From contig JASUTE010000005.1 in assembly GCA_030445745.1 (NCBI GenBank), positions 1-64,000 on the forward strand: DNA of 64,000 bases, in the 5' to 3' direction. The DNA is from Candidatus Cloacimonadota bacterium (lineage in GTDB: Bacteria > Cloacimonadota > Cloacimonadia > Cloacimonadales > TCS61). Below are positions 51,638-60,443 of the stretch, in pieces; positions within the stretch are counted from its first letter, which is position 1, and every line of letters starts with the position of its first letter. The position numbers and the translations under genes are program-made. The notes under the pieces are model-generated. The model ran no database searches. It was not told the origin of the DNA and saw only the letters and a program-made list of their open reading frames with translations.

Positions 51638-52225
51638 TTAAAACCAACCAAATTTAAACGCCAGATTAGCAGTAAAGCCACCTAAGTCCTTTTCGCTGAT
51701 GTAGGTGTTTTTTAATTTGTCTATATACCGGTAAGTTATACCAGAAGCAACATGGCAAATGTCGGTTAGGTTTATTTTTAAGAAAATACCTGGTTCAAAG
51801 ATAAAAAAATCTTCCTCCTCAATATTTTTATTTTTATTCAGAAGTATATCTAATCCACCGAAACCTACTAAATTATAAATGGAAAAATGAACTGGTTGGA
51901 AGGGAAAGAAGTTATACTCAATTTCTAATCCGCCATATTCAGATTTAGCGTAATAGGAAGAATCTGGGTGAGCTTGGTATATTTTGGGATAAGATAAATT
52001 CCAGTTATAACTACTTCCAATAATAAGTTTGTGATTAATAACCCAACCCAGGCGCGGGCCTAGGTGAAAATTAGCTTCAGAATTTATAGTAGAGAGACGG
52101 GCATGGGGAGCAATAAAAAATCCATTTTCAAGGTAAACAAGACTGGGGAAAATACCGTAAGTAATTTCGGCATTAGCGATTATGGATATGCAAATAAACA
52201 GAAAAACCAGAAGAATCTTTTTCAT
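51638..52225 (-). CDS. Outer-membrane-like beta-barrel protein
   Basis: A 195-residue exported protein. Signal peptide MKKILLVFLFICISIIANA is followed by alternating strands ending in an aromatic (ANLAFKFGWF), a typical barrel terminus. Segments such as GPRLGWVINHKLIIGSSYNW look like transmembrane strands. It resembles small eight- to ten-stranded barrels of the FCB group. AGGAG precedes the ATG. Function unknown. Confidence 0.78.
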   Translation of the reverse strand: MKKILLVFLFICISIIANAEITYGIFPSLVYLENGFFIAPHARLSTINSEANFHLGPRLGWVINHKLIIGSSYNWNLSYPKIYQAHPDSSYYAKSEYGGLEIEYNFFPFQPVHFSIYNLVGFGGLDILLNKNKNIEEEDFFIFEPGIFLKINLTDICHVASGITYRYIDKLKNTYISEKDLGGFTANLAFKFGWF

Positions 52226-52261
52226 ATTAACTCCTATGAAAAAAAATAAAGTTTGGAAAAA

Positions 52262-53212
52262 TTAGTCAACTGAATTGTTTGGAATCAGGTGGTGAATAGT
52301 AATTTCGGGAGGGCAATTAAAACGAATATTCATACCGGAACAACCGCAGCCGTTCGAGGTATAACCTTTCATTTCTTCGTAATGCCAATTTCCACGGCAA
52401 AATATGTTTTTTGCTCTGGCATTCATAAATATTGGTTTGCCATCAGGCCAGCATATCTGCCCACCATGAGTATGGCCACATAGATAGAGGTCAACCATTT
52501 TGCTATTTGCCTGAGAGATATATTCCGGCGAATGAATAAGTAAGATCTTACATAAATTATTATGATGTTGAGGCAGAGCTTCGTTTATATCGGCATTACG
52601 GTAGAAATGTTGATCGTCTAAGCCAACAAAACAGAGAGGGGTTTTTTGCTGATAGATGATTTTGTGTTCATTTATTAAAAATTCTATTCCTAATTCCTCT
52701 AACAGAGGTACAATTTCAATAAAATCATGATTTCCTAACACAGCCAAAATGCCATCTTTACCTTTATTTATATAGGGAAGCAGCTCTTCCATACTGTTTA
52801 TTACTGGCTGGAGTTCACCAGAAGTGCGATACCTGAAATCACCGGTAAGCACACATATGTCATAATCCAGATTCTGTAATTTATCGGCTAAATTTTGCAA
52901 AAGCAGAGGGTTGCCATCGATATGTAAGTCACTGAGATGCAAAATTTTATAATTACGAAATTCTTTTGGCAGTTTCCTCAGAACAATTTGGTTATGATTA
53001 ATTTGGATATCTAAAGCATTACGATATCCACTGTCGTAACTATTGAAGGCTTTCAGCAGATAGCGACCTAACCGAAAAATCACAGAGAAATTCTCTATAT
53101 TAATGTGCTCATAGCTGATGATGTCGCTGGAATGATTTACTTGGCGTATTAGCCTGTTTTGTAGTTTTTTTTCACCTAAGCGTTTTTTTAAAATCTCATA
53201 AACATCATCCAT
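52262..53212 (-). CDS. Calcineurin-like phosphoesterase (YkuE-type)
   Basis: A 316-residue metallophosphoesterase. Metal motifs: LHLSDLHIDG, LTGDFRYR, VLGNHDFIE, LLIHSPEYI and LCGHTHGGQICWP. The last motif and length resemble YkuE-like phosphohydrolases, some of which act on UDP-diacylglucosamine-type substrates. No membrane helix is visible; the N-terminal ~85 residues are unassigned. It begins one base after the ABC-F stop. Confidence 0.88.
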   Translation of the reverse strand: MDDVYEILKKRLGEKKLQNRLIRQVNHSSDIISYEHINIENFSVIFRLGRYLLKAFNSYDSGYRNALDIQINHNQIVLRKLPKEFRNYKILHLSDLHIDGNPLLLQNLADKLQNLDYDICVLTGDFRYRTSGELQPVINSMEELLPYINKGKDGILAVLGNHDFIEIVPLLEELGIEFLINEHKIIYQQKTPLCFVGLDDQHFYRNADINEALPQHHNNLCKILLIHSPEYISQANSKMVDLYLCGHTHGGQICWPDGKPIFMNARAKNIFCRGNWHYEEMKGYTSNGCGCSGMNIRFNCPPEITIHHLIPNNSVD

Positions 53213-53213
53213 A

Positions 53214-55097
53214 CTACACCTTCTGCAAATAATCTTCTTCTAAAATATCGATCTCTTCTCTTAATCTGTTTATATTATCTTTTATATTCTTTATTTCGCT
53301 GTTTATTTTTTTTAGTTTTTGTGGCCTGTTATAAATATTTGGGTCATAAAACTCACTTTGAAGAGAAATTAACTCTTCTTCTAACTTTTCCAAATCGGAA
53401 TTTTTGTTCTCTATCTCCTGCAGTTTTTTTTTCAAAATAATGGGATTTGTTTTAGTGGATTTTTTTGGTTTATCAGCACTATTTCTTTTTGCATTTTGAA
53501 AAGTTTGAGCGCGGCCAATTTGGGCAAAAATATCTTCCAAGTTAGCTGAAGTTTCTCTTATAGTACCGTTTTCAAAACTCCATTTTTTGGAAGCTACTTT
53601 TTCTATGAAATAACGGTCGTGGGATACAAACAACACGGTGCCTTCATAATCTTGCAGAGCGGTCTCCAGACTATCTATCATATCCAGATCCAAGTGGTTA
53701 GTAGGCTCATCCAAAATTAGGAAATTAGGATGTTCGTGTAATAGTTTGGCCAGATATAATCTGGCTTTTTCCCCGCCACTAAGCACACTTACAGGTTTTT
53801 CCACATTATCGCCCCGAAATCCAAATTTAGCCAAGTATCCCAGAACATAACCTTGATCTGCGGTTGGAGCTAACTGCCAAATAGTTTCTTTTACTGTTAA
53901 AGAATCGTTTAAGCTTAAATGCATCTGGTCGTAAAACCCAATCTGTAAGCCAGTACCAAGTTTTATCTTACCGCTCAAAGGTTTCAGCTCTTGGTTTATG
54001 ATCTTAAGAAGAGTGGTTTTACCACAGCCATTTGGTCCTACAACAGCGATTTTATCCTGATAGAAAAGTTCCAGGTTGATATTATGTGCTAAGATGTTGT
54101 CTGGATAGCCGATAGCTACCTGATGTAATTTGCAAACATCATTGCCGCTACGAGATTTAGAGTTTATGTTCAATTTGATCTTTTTCTCAACTTCCGGTTT
54201 CTCTATAACATCCATTTTAGCTAGCATTTTTTGGCGTGATTTAGCTTGATTCACCTTTTGGCCCGCCATATTTTTTTGAATAAAATCTTGGGTTTTCTTG
54301 ATGAATTTTTGCTGACGTTCATATTGCTTAGATTGCAATTCAATATTGTTTTTTTTTGCTGTTTTATAGTTAGTGTAATTGCAGTTATATTGGTGTAGAC
54401 GGCAGTTTTCTAACTCAAATATCTTGGTAATAGTGTTGTCCAGAAAATAACGATCGTGTGAGATGATTATATAGGGCTGTTCGATTTTTCTTAGATAATT
54501 TTCCAGCCAAAATATCATAGCAAGGTCCAAATGATTAGTGGGTTCATCTAAAAGCAGTAAATTAAAAGGTTCCAGTAGGATCTTTGCTAGCTGAATGCGA
54601 GTTTTTTCCCCACCACTAAAATTAGCGATTGGTTTTTTCCAAACAGATTGCGGGAATTTTAAATTGGTAAGTACTAACTTTATTTGTGTTGTATAGTTAT
54701 AGCCATCTATTATTTCAAATTGTTGTTGCAATTTGGCCAGGTTTTGCATATTTTTTTCGGAACTATCTTCACTGAGATTATGTTCTGCCTGGCGCAGTTT
54801 TGCTTCTAATTCCAAATAGTCTGGGCGAGATTGTACCACAAAATCGTAGAGTTTCATTGCTTCTGGTAGGTTGGGTTCCTGGGTTAGGTAGGAAATTTTT
54901 ATTTTTTTTGTGTAAGAAAGTTTTCCCTTGTGAGGTAAAATATTTCCGCTGATTATATTAAAAAGCGTACTTTTACCACTTCCATTTTTACCTATTAAAC
55001 CTATTCTGCTGTTCTTTTCCACAGAAAAGCTGATATTTTTGAAAATATCTATATCGCCAAAATTATGGGAAAGATTTTCTACTTTTAACAAACTCAT
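53214..55097 (-). CDS. ABC-F ATPase (Uup-like)
   Basis: A 627-residue soluble twin-ABC protein acting on ribosomes. Walker A motifs are GLIGKNGSGKSTLF and VVGPNGCGKTTLL; signature loops are NFSGGEKTRIQLA and LSGGEKARLYLA; Walker B sites are LLLDEPTNHLDLA and LILDEPTNHLDLD. The linker between domains is ABC-F-like. A C-terminal coiled coil (~560-627) is the DNA/RNA-binding extension of the Uup branch. Full length and intact. GAGG precedes the ATG. Confidence 0.93.
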   Translation of the reverse strand: MSLLKVENLSHNFGDIDIFKNISFSVEKNSRIGLIGKNGSGKSTLFNIISGNILPHKGKLSYTKKIKISYLTQEPNLPEAMKLYDFVVQSRPDYLELEAKLRQAEHNLSEDSSEKNMQNLAKLQQQFEIIDGYNYTTQIKLVLTNLKFPQSVWKKPIANFSGGEKTRIQLAKILLEPFNLLLLDEPTNHLDLAMIFWLENYLRKIEQPYIIISHDRYFLDNTITKIFELENCRLHQYNCNYTNYKTAKKNNIELQSKQYERQQKFIKKTQDFIQKNMAGQKVNQAKSRQKMLAKMDVIEKPEVEKKIKLNINSKSRSGNDVCKLHQVAIGYPDNILAHNINLELFYQDKIAVVGPNGCGKTTLLKIINQELKPLSGKIKLGTGLQIGFYDQMHLSLNDSLTVKETIWQLAPTADQGYVLGYLAKFGFRGDNVEKPVSVLSGGEKARLYLAKLLHEHPNFLILDEPTNHLDLDMIDSLETALQDYEGTVLFVSHDRYFIEKVASKKWSFENGTIRETSANLEDIFAQIGRAQTFQNAKRNSADKPKKSTKTNPIILKKKLQEIENKNSDLEKLEEELISLQSEFYDPNIYNRPQKLKKINSEIKNIKDNINRLREEIDILEEDYLQKV

Positions 55098-55277
55098 TTC
55101 TACCTCTTACTCTATTCAAATTCCTAAAAATTCTATAGAAGGTGATTTGTCAATTTTTAATCAACTTAGCTTTGGCATTTTGTATCAATAAAAATAATTA
55201 AATAGATATTGAATTTTATTGTAGCTTCAGAAAAAAAACTTGTCATGAAAAGCAAAATTAAGAAACCTGTCACTAGT

Positions 55278-55355
55278 CGGGATGTGGCGCAGTTCGGTTA
55301 GCGCGTTCGTCTGGGGGGCGAAAGGTCGTTGGTTCAAATCCAATCATCCCGACCA
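55278..55355 (+). tRNA. tRNA-Pro (anticodon GGG)
   Basis: The acceptor CGGGATG pairs with CATCCCG before ACCA. The anticodon stem TTCGT/GCGAA (one wobble) encloses CTGGGGG, giving anticodon GGG. T loop GGTTCAAATCC is present. It stands alone between the ABC-F gene (divergent) and nth. Confidence 0.95.
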
Positions 55356-55520
55356 TTTTCATTTCTTGTTAGTTAGGAAATTCCAAAATTATTGCCAACA
55401 ATATGGGGAATAGGAACTAATTTTAGTTTGGGAAATTTAAACTACTTTAAACTACTTTTTAGAGGGTAAAACATATAAAATAGCATGGAAAGAAGAGTTT
55501 TCTTAGTTTTCGTCCCATTT

Positions 55521-55628
55521 TTATGAAGTTCATCGTTTTTAAATTATGAGGATGGTCAACGACTTCATAATCTTGTCCTCTCTCGATCACGGTCCCGTGA
55601 GCTGCTTCGCCGTAGGGGGGGAGCAGCT
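55521..55628. other. Cluster of three hairpins upstream of nth
   Basis: The gene-free stretch 55356-55696 contains three successive inverted repeats. The first is a two-part stem (TTATGAAGT 55521-55529 with ACTTCATAA 55562-55570, and CGTT with AACG inside). The second is a tight TCACGG/CCGTGA hairpin (55587-55600). The third is AGCTGCT/AGCAGCT (55600-55606 with 55622-55628) around a G7 run. It is more GC-rich than its surroundings. It could be a structured RNA, a 5' leader of nth or a dispersed intergenic repeat. A decameric direct repeat AAACTACTTT lies at about 55437-55457. Confidence 0.4.
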
Positions 55629-55696
55629 TGCGAATTTTGTGTGTAATTAATTGACAACAACTTTTATATTTTCAATTTGGCGGTTAGAGGAAAAAA

Positions 55697-56350
55697 ATGA
55701 ATATTGATAAGGTTTATAAGAGATTAGAAGAGGAATTCAGCAAATTCAAAGCTCCAATAGTAGATTTGATAGAGGCCCAAACGAAGGACCCTTTCAAGGT
55801 TTTAGTAGGAACAATTTTAAGCGCTAGAACCAAAGACCAAACCACTTCAATGGTTGCTAATAAGCTATTTTCGGTAATAGATAATTATAAAGATTTGAAG
55901 AAATTAAGTATAGCTGAAATAGAAAAATTAATCTATCCAGCCGGATTTTACCGCAACAAAGCCAAATATCTCAAAAAATTACCGCAAGTATTGGAAAAAG
56001 AATTTGCTGGGGAAGTACCCTCCGAAATAGAGGATCTTTTGAAACTGCCTGGTGTAGGCAGGAAAACCGCAAATTTAGTAAGAACAATTGCCTTTCGGCA
56101 GCCAGCTATGTGTGTAGATGTACACGTGCACCGTATTTGTAATCGCTGGGGCTATGTAGAGACCAAAAATCCCCATGAAACGGAAATGGCATTACGCCAA
56201 AAGCTTCCCCAGCAATATTGGCAGAACTTTAATTCCTATGTAGTTGCTTTTGGCCAGAACCATTGCACTCCGCGCAATCCTAAATGTTCTAGTTGTCCCA
56301 TCTATGATGAGTGTGAGCGAATAGGAGTAAAAACAAAATATGACAGATGA
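55697..56350 (+). CDS. nth: Endonuclease III
   Basis: A 217-residue bifunctional DNA glycosylase/AP lyase for oxidised pyrimidines. The helix-hairpin-helix LPGVGRKTANLV carries the catalytic Lys, and the Asp is in CVDVHVHRICNRWG. A C-terminal iron-sulfur site has the C-x6-C-x2-C-x5-C pattern (CTPRNPKCSSCPIYDEC). Full length. GAGG precedes the ATG. Its end overlaps the following asparagine-synthase-like pseudogene by 11 bases. Confidence 0.96.
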   Translation: MNIDKVYKRLEEEFSKFKAPIVDLIEAQTKDPFKVLVGTILSARTKDQTTSMVANKLFSVIDNYKDLKKLSIAEIEKLIYPAGFYRNKAKYLKKLPQVLEKEFAGEVPSEIEDLLKLPGVGRKTANLVRTIAFRQPAMCVDVHVHRICNRWGYVETKNPHETEMALRQKLPQQYWQNFNSYVVAFGQNHCTPRNPKCSSCPIYDECERIGVKTKYDR

Positions 56351-57091
56351 GTTTAAACTGGAAAATAGTAGTGTATCTATATATTTGACATTAGGAAAAG
56401 ATGTTGATATTTTTGAATATAAAACAAAAAAAATAACAACTATTGTTTATGGATATCCTTATCACCTCGAGCAAGAAACTTGGTTAACAGCTGAAGCAAT
56501 ACTGAAAATAGATCAACAAAAAGGATTGTCTTTCACAGACAACATCGATGGTGTTTTTTCAATAGTAATCTTAGGAAAGGAAAATGTTTTAATTACTGAT
56601 CCGATTGGTGTTTATAATCTTTTTTTGTTAAGAAAAGAAGGTAGAGTTTTAGTTTCCAACCAATTAAAATATTTGATTCAACATGATTCTTCAAAAAGTA
56701 TTGATGAAAAAGGAATTAATGATTTCATATACTTAGGATATATAATTGGTGAAAATACAATTTTTTCGAACATCAAGAAATCACTGCCAGGAACAATAGA
56801 ATATCTTGGCAGCCCTAATAAAGCTGAAAGATACTTTGAATTAGTAGAAATGAACAGTTCTTTACAAGAGTTAAGACAATTTTTAATTCACATCTAGACT
56901 TGGGTCTTGAATTGAGTGAAAAAATAATATTACCACTAACTGCAGGATTAGATAGTAGAGTTATTTTATCGAAACTAATAAAAAGTAAATATAAGAATTT
57001 TTCTACTTTTACCCATGAAACGAATGGTTTAGATGATATTAAAACGGCTACATTTAAAACAGAAACTATAAATTATTTGACGATTATCTAA
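56340..57091 (+). pseudogene. Truncated, frameshifted asparagine-synthase-like gene
   Basis: Two frames together encode the front part of an asparagine synthase-like protein of the type found in glycan clusters. The first (56340-56897) has a glutaminase-like domain: NIDGVFSIVILGKENVLITD, PIGVYNLFLLRKEG, GYIIGENTIFSNIKKSLPG. The second (to 57091) has the ATP-pyrophosphatase loop LPLTAGLDSRVILSKL. One missing T in the run at 56880-56884 would rejoin them. The gene then breaks off where the convergent gtrA ends; hundreds of residues are missing. So it is a real truncation even if the frameshift were a sequencing error. The N-terminal nucleophile Cys is also not seen. Confidence 0.75.
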
Positions 57092-57098
57092 ACAAATC

Positions 57099-57512
57099 TC
57101 ATTTGGATGAAACACTCTTTATAAATATAAACTTCTCACTTGCAAAAAAGCTAAATAACCCAGAAAAACATAATGCAATTAAATTACTAATAAGGATATA
57201 AAAATTAAATATTTCATTGATTGCAGCTAACACTATTATTTTTATAATAAGAGAAATTATTAGGGCAAAGTTATAGTAAATTAATCGTCTTAAAAAATCA
57301 GATTTACCCTTATTAACTCTATTATTCCATATCCAGTAATAGCAAATAATATATGTTACAACAATTCCAACTTCATAGGAGATTGCCGGAGATAATACAT
57401 ATTTTGTGAAATAGGAATGGAAAAAAAGTGTTGTAAGCACCCATAACACAAATGTATCGACAACTGCTCCGGCAACTCCTCTTATTACAAACTTGATGAA
57501 ATTTCTAAACAT
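57099..57512 (-). CDS. GtrA-family membrane protein
   Basis: A 137-residue protein with four hydrophobic helices. VIRGVAGAVVDTFVLWVLT, the second helix after VGIVVTYIICYYWIWNNR, and FASEKFIFI fit the GtrA family, thought to flip lipid-linked glucose or related polyprenyl sugars. Weak ribosome-binding site. It lies at the junction with the broken asparagine-synthase-like gene and downstream of a radical SAM gene on its own strand. Confidence 0.85.
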   Translation of the reverse strand: MFRNFIKFVIRGVAGAVVDTFVLWVLTTLFFHSYFTKYVLSPAISYEVGIVVTYIICYYWIWNNRVNKGKSDFLRRLIYYNFALIISLIIKIIVLAAINEIFNFYILISNLIALCFSGLFSFFASEKFIFIKSVSSK

Positions 57513-57562
57513 ATCATCTCATTAATTCAAGCATTAATTCTTAATTATTGAACATTATTTAT

Positions 57563-59017
57563 TCACTTTTTATCCTCATTTTTTTCACGATATTTTTCTT
57601 CCCAGATAGGATCGAGGTGCTCAGCAAGTTCTTCATCATATTGGATCATTTTATTGTAATAATCCTGATCATGCAAACAAACAGCTGCAGAATCATATCC
57701 GGGTTTTGCTTTAGTTTTTTCGAACAAATCGTGAGCAACTTGGTGATGGTCTCGTATAAAGCAAGGTCTGATTTCATTACCGCGAGTATTAGGAGGACAC
57801 ATATAATTATATGATAATTGCCAGTCACGAACGCCTTTGAATAAATCAGAGTATAAAGCATCTGTTAGGTTTTTTCCCTGTTTCTTGAGATCATGAATAT
57901 TGTCTTCCCAGAAGGGAACAAAAACACAAGGGTAAATATTTCCATTCCAATCAATATAGAGATAACCTCCTGATCGACCACCAGCCAGGCAACCGGAAGA
58001 AAAAGTACCACCATTCCAGAAATCAGCGAGAAATTTTCGTTCTTTCCGAACTATCTCTTGTTCCCGAGACCACATTTTTGTGCGCAGTTCGGGAGAAACC
58101 TGATGCTCAACATTCACACCTCGTCCTATCGGCATATATTGGAAAACCCATTCATAAAGTGCTCCCTGCTCTTCAAAGTAAAAATTAATCATTTCTTTGG
58201 AGATGAGAAGTTCTGCATTATCGGGTGTGGCAGTAACAGAAATACCAAAAGGAACACCAGCATTTCGCAGATTTTCAAAGGCAGCAAGAATTCTTTTGTA
58301 TGTCCCCTTTCCTCTTCGTTCGTCAGTTTCCTTTTCAAATCCTTCCACAGAAATGGCTGGTGTGATGTTTCCAACTTCTGCCAATCTTTTTGCTCTTTCT
58401 TCATTAATGAGTGTACCATTTGTATACATAAGAAAATATTGTTCTGGATGCCGTCTTGCTATTTCGATGATATCAATATCTCCATCATGCCAAAGTAATG
58501 GTTCTCCTCCTGAAACAACAGTAAACCAGCTTCCCCATTTTTCATATTTTTCTTTAAGGATTTGTTCTACATCTTCAAAAGAAAGAGAAGGTAACCCTTT
58601 GGCAACGCTGGCGGCATAACAATCTTTGCAACGAAGGTTACAATTACCTTCGGGTGAAATAGCCAGAAAGCTTGGTGGCATTACGCCATATTCTTCTTCA
58701 AATTTTTTCATTTTTTCTTTAGTGTCGCTATTTGTTAGAAACTGTTTGATAAATAGATTAACAATCCGATCACGTACAGCAGGTGAACCGTTATCATACG
58801 CTTTAAATGAAGCCCTTACTGCATTTGACGCTATATAGAATTTATCTTCCCGTTCTTGTCGCGGACCTACTTTGATAGGATCGCCTTTATTCACAAAATA
58901 TTTGTATGCTCTTTTTTCAAGAGGTGGTAAAATGACCTTCCATGCCTTTGTAATAGAATTTAGATTTGCGACATGCTTTGCGATAAATTCGCTTAATTTC
59001 TTTTCATTTTTTTCCAT
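57563..59017 (-). CDS. Radical SAM/SPASM-type enzyme
   Basis: A 484-residue radical SAM protein. The cluster motif is C126-x3-C130-x2-C133 (NCNLRCKDCYAAS). VVSGGEPLLW is the SAM-binding GGE-type motif, and VSATPDNAE and SVEGFEKETDERRGKG are usual later strands. The C-terminal third has cysteines in SSGCLAGG, YPCVFV, YMCPPN, IRPCFI and AVCLH, consistent with auxiliary clusters. The first ~110 residues are helical and unassigned. AAAGGAG precedes the ATG. It lies in an apparent tetR-GNAT-(26-codon ORF)-rSAM-gtrA transcript. Substrate unknown: a peptide or lipid target is possible. Confidence 0.88.
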   Translation of the reverse strand: MEKNEKKLSEFIAKHVANLNSITKAWKVILPPLEKRAYKYFVNKGDPIKVGPRQEREDKFYIASNAVRASFKAYDNGSPAVRDRIVNLFIKQFLTNSDTKEKMKKFEEEYGVMPPSFLAISPEGNCNLRCKDCYAASVAKGLPSLSFEDVEQILKEKYEKWGSWFTVVSGGEPLLWHDGDIDIIEIARRHPEQYFLMYTNGTLINEERAKRLAEVGNITPAISVEGFEKETDERRGKGTYKRILAAFENLRNAGVPFGISVTATPDNAELLISKEMINFYFEEQGALYEWVFQYMPIGRGVNVEHQVSPELRTKMWSREQEIVRKERKFLADFWNGGTFSSGCLAGGRSGGYLYIDWNGNIYPCVFVPFWEDNIHDLKKQGKNLTDALYSDLFKGVRDWQLSYNYMCPPNTRGNEIRPCFIRDHHQVAHDLFEKTKAKPGYDSAAVCLHDQDYYNKMIQYDEELAEHLDPIWEEKYREKNEDKK

Positions 59018-59065
59018 GATTAACTCCTTTCATTTATTTTAAATCATTTATTTTAAAAAACTATC

Positions 59066-59107
59066 TAATTATATTATAATCAATTAATTATATTAAGCAT
59101 AATCAAT
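59066..59107. repeat. Two direct repeats upstream of the radical SAM gene
   Basis: The 11-mer TAATTATATTA occurs at 59066-59076 and 59085-59095. Each copy is followed by ATAATCAAT (59076-59084 and 59099-59107), and ATAATCAA recurs at 59141-59148. They lie 50-130 bases upstream of the enzyme start. They may be regulator-binding sites, for example for the TetR protein nearby, or simply low-complexity AT sequence. Confidence 0.4.
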
Positions 59108-59144
59108 ATTACATATTTTGCTGTTTAACTTTTTTGATAAATAA

Positions 59145-59225
59145 TCAACACATACTATCTATTATCATGAAACCAGTAAATTCTCCAATGCGATATCTTG
59201 TAAGTAATTCTGCTGCTCTTTTCAT
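59145..59225 (-). CDS. 26-codon ORF between GNAT and radical SAM genes
   Basis: The frame encodes MKRAAELLTRYRIGEFTGFM followed by IIDSMC. GGAG lies eight bases upstream of the ATG. It begins 34 bases after the GNAT stop and ends 127 bases before the radical SAM start, on the same strand. A short peptide ending in Cys beside a SPASM-type enzyme could be a modified-peptide precursor. Chance occurrence of such a short frame is also quite possible. I do not recognise it. Confidence 0.35.
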   Translation of the reverse strand: MKRAAELLTRYRIGEFTGFMIIDSMC

Positions 59226-59259
59226 ACTTTTATTCTCCATTTAATTTTTATAATACAAA

Positions 59260-60381
59260 TCATAAATGTTTAATAAAACACCTTCTTCTTTTATGCTGGC
59301 GATGTTCAAATAATTCCCATTGAGCCTGAACTTTAATGTTGGTTTCCAGTTCGATATTCGTCTCAGCTTTCTCTATTTTATTGTCTATATAAGTTTGGAT
59401 TAATTCTTTAAACAAGAGACTATTAACACCCTTTCCTTGCAAATCGGGACGAACTGCAATTAAGTATAGATCGACAAGATCGTTATGTTTTAATGCTTTC
59501 AGGATATGAAGGAAACCAAAAGGTAACAGTTTTCCGTATGCTTTTTGGAAAGCTTTAGAAAGAGATGGCATCGTAATTCCAAAAGCAGCAATTTTACCGG
59601 ATTCATCGAGGATAAGAGAGATAAATTTATGGGGAATGAACTCCAGATAATGTTTGATATATTTTTCGACCTGTGTTTCCGTTAAAGGAACAACACCGTA
59701 AAGAGGTTCAAAAGCACTGTTTAAAACTTTGAAAAATTCTTTACCATAAGGTTTCAGGTCTTTTGAGCTCTTAGTTTTTAAGGCTGTTAATTTATATTTT
59801 TTCTTAACGATATTAGCGATCCTTTCGATTTTTTCAGGAACTTTCTCCGGCATTTTAACTTCAAATTCAATCCAATCTATATCCTTTGTATATCCGTATT
59901 TTTCAAGATGCTGGGAATAATAGGGATAATTATAGATCGTTGCGATTGTTCCCAGTTCTTCGAATCCTTCGATTAGCATTCCTTCAGGATCGAGGTCGGT
60001 AAAACCGAGAGGACCGTGAATCGCTTCCATTCCATTTTCTCTCCCCCAATTTTCCACTGTCTCGAGCAGAGCTTTTGATACCTCCTCATCATCGATAAAA
60101 TCTATCCAGCCAAAACGAGCATATTTGTTTTGCCACTTTTCGATGTAACGAGGATTTATGATACCGGCAATTCTTCCCACAACTTTTTCGTTTTTAAGAG
60201 CAAGCCATAATTTAACATTGCAAAATGTAAAGGCAGGATTTTTCTCTTTATCAAGGAGATCAAATTCATCATTCCTTAAAGGAGGAATCCAAAATTGATT
60301 TCCCTTGTAAAGTTTATAAGGTAACGAGATGAATTTTTTCAAGTCTTTTTTATTTTGAACTTCTTTTATGATAATGTTCAT
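59260..60381 (-). CDS. GNAT-like acyltransferase protein
   Basis: A 373-residue protein related to the large GNAT-fold proteins seen in Bacteroidota and Clostridia. NIIIKEVQNKKDLKKFI opens the fold and WLALKNEKVVGRIAGIINP is the first core strand. GPLGFTDLDPEGMLIEGFEE and YNYPYYSQHLEKYGYTKDID are hallmark segments. A second GNAT half at ~210-360 contains LYLIAVRPDLQGKGVNSLLF, the acetyl-CoA loop. Substrate unknown. It lies between tetR and the radical SAM gene; GAGG precedes the ATG. Confidence 0.82.
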   Translation of the reverse strand: MNIIIKEVQNKKDLKKFISLPYKLYKGNQFWIPPLRNDEFDLLDKEKNPAFTFCNVKLWLALKNEKVVGRIAGIINPRYIEKWQNKYARFGWIDFIDDEEVSKALLETVENWGRENGMEAIHGPLGFTDLDPEGMLIEGFEELGTIATIYNYPYYSQHLEKYGYTKDIDWIEFEVKMPEKVPEKIERIANIVKKKYKLTALKTKSSKDLKPYGKEFFKVLNSAFEPLYGVVPLTETQVEKYIKHYLEFIPHKFISLILDESGKIAAFGITMPSLSKAFQKAYGKLLPFGFLHILKALKHNDLVDLYLIAVRPDLQGKGVNSLLFKELIQTYIDNKIEKAETNIELETNIKVQAQWELFEHRQHKRRRCFIKHL

Positions 60382-60443
60382 CTTTCCTCACTTCAATGTG
60401 CGACCATATCGGTTTTGTATTCGCGGTTTAGTTAAAAAATATA

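Noticed and set aside
58058-58838. Several plus-strand frames over the radical SAM gene
   Set aside because: They are shadows of the 484-codon enzyme; none has a ribosome-binding site or recognisable motif.
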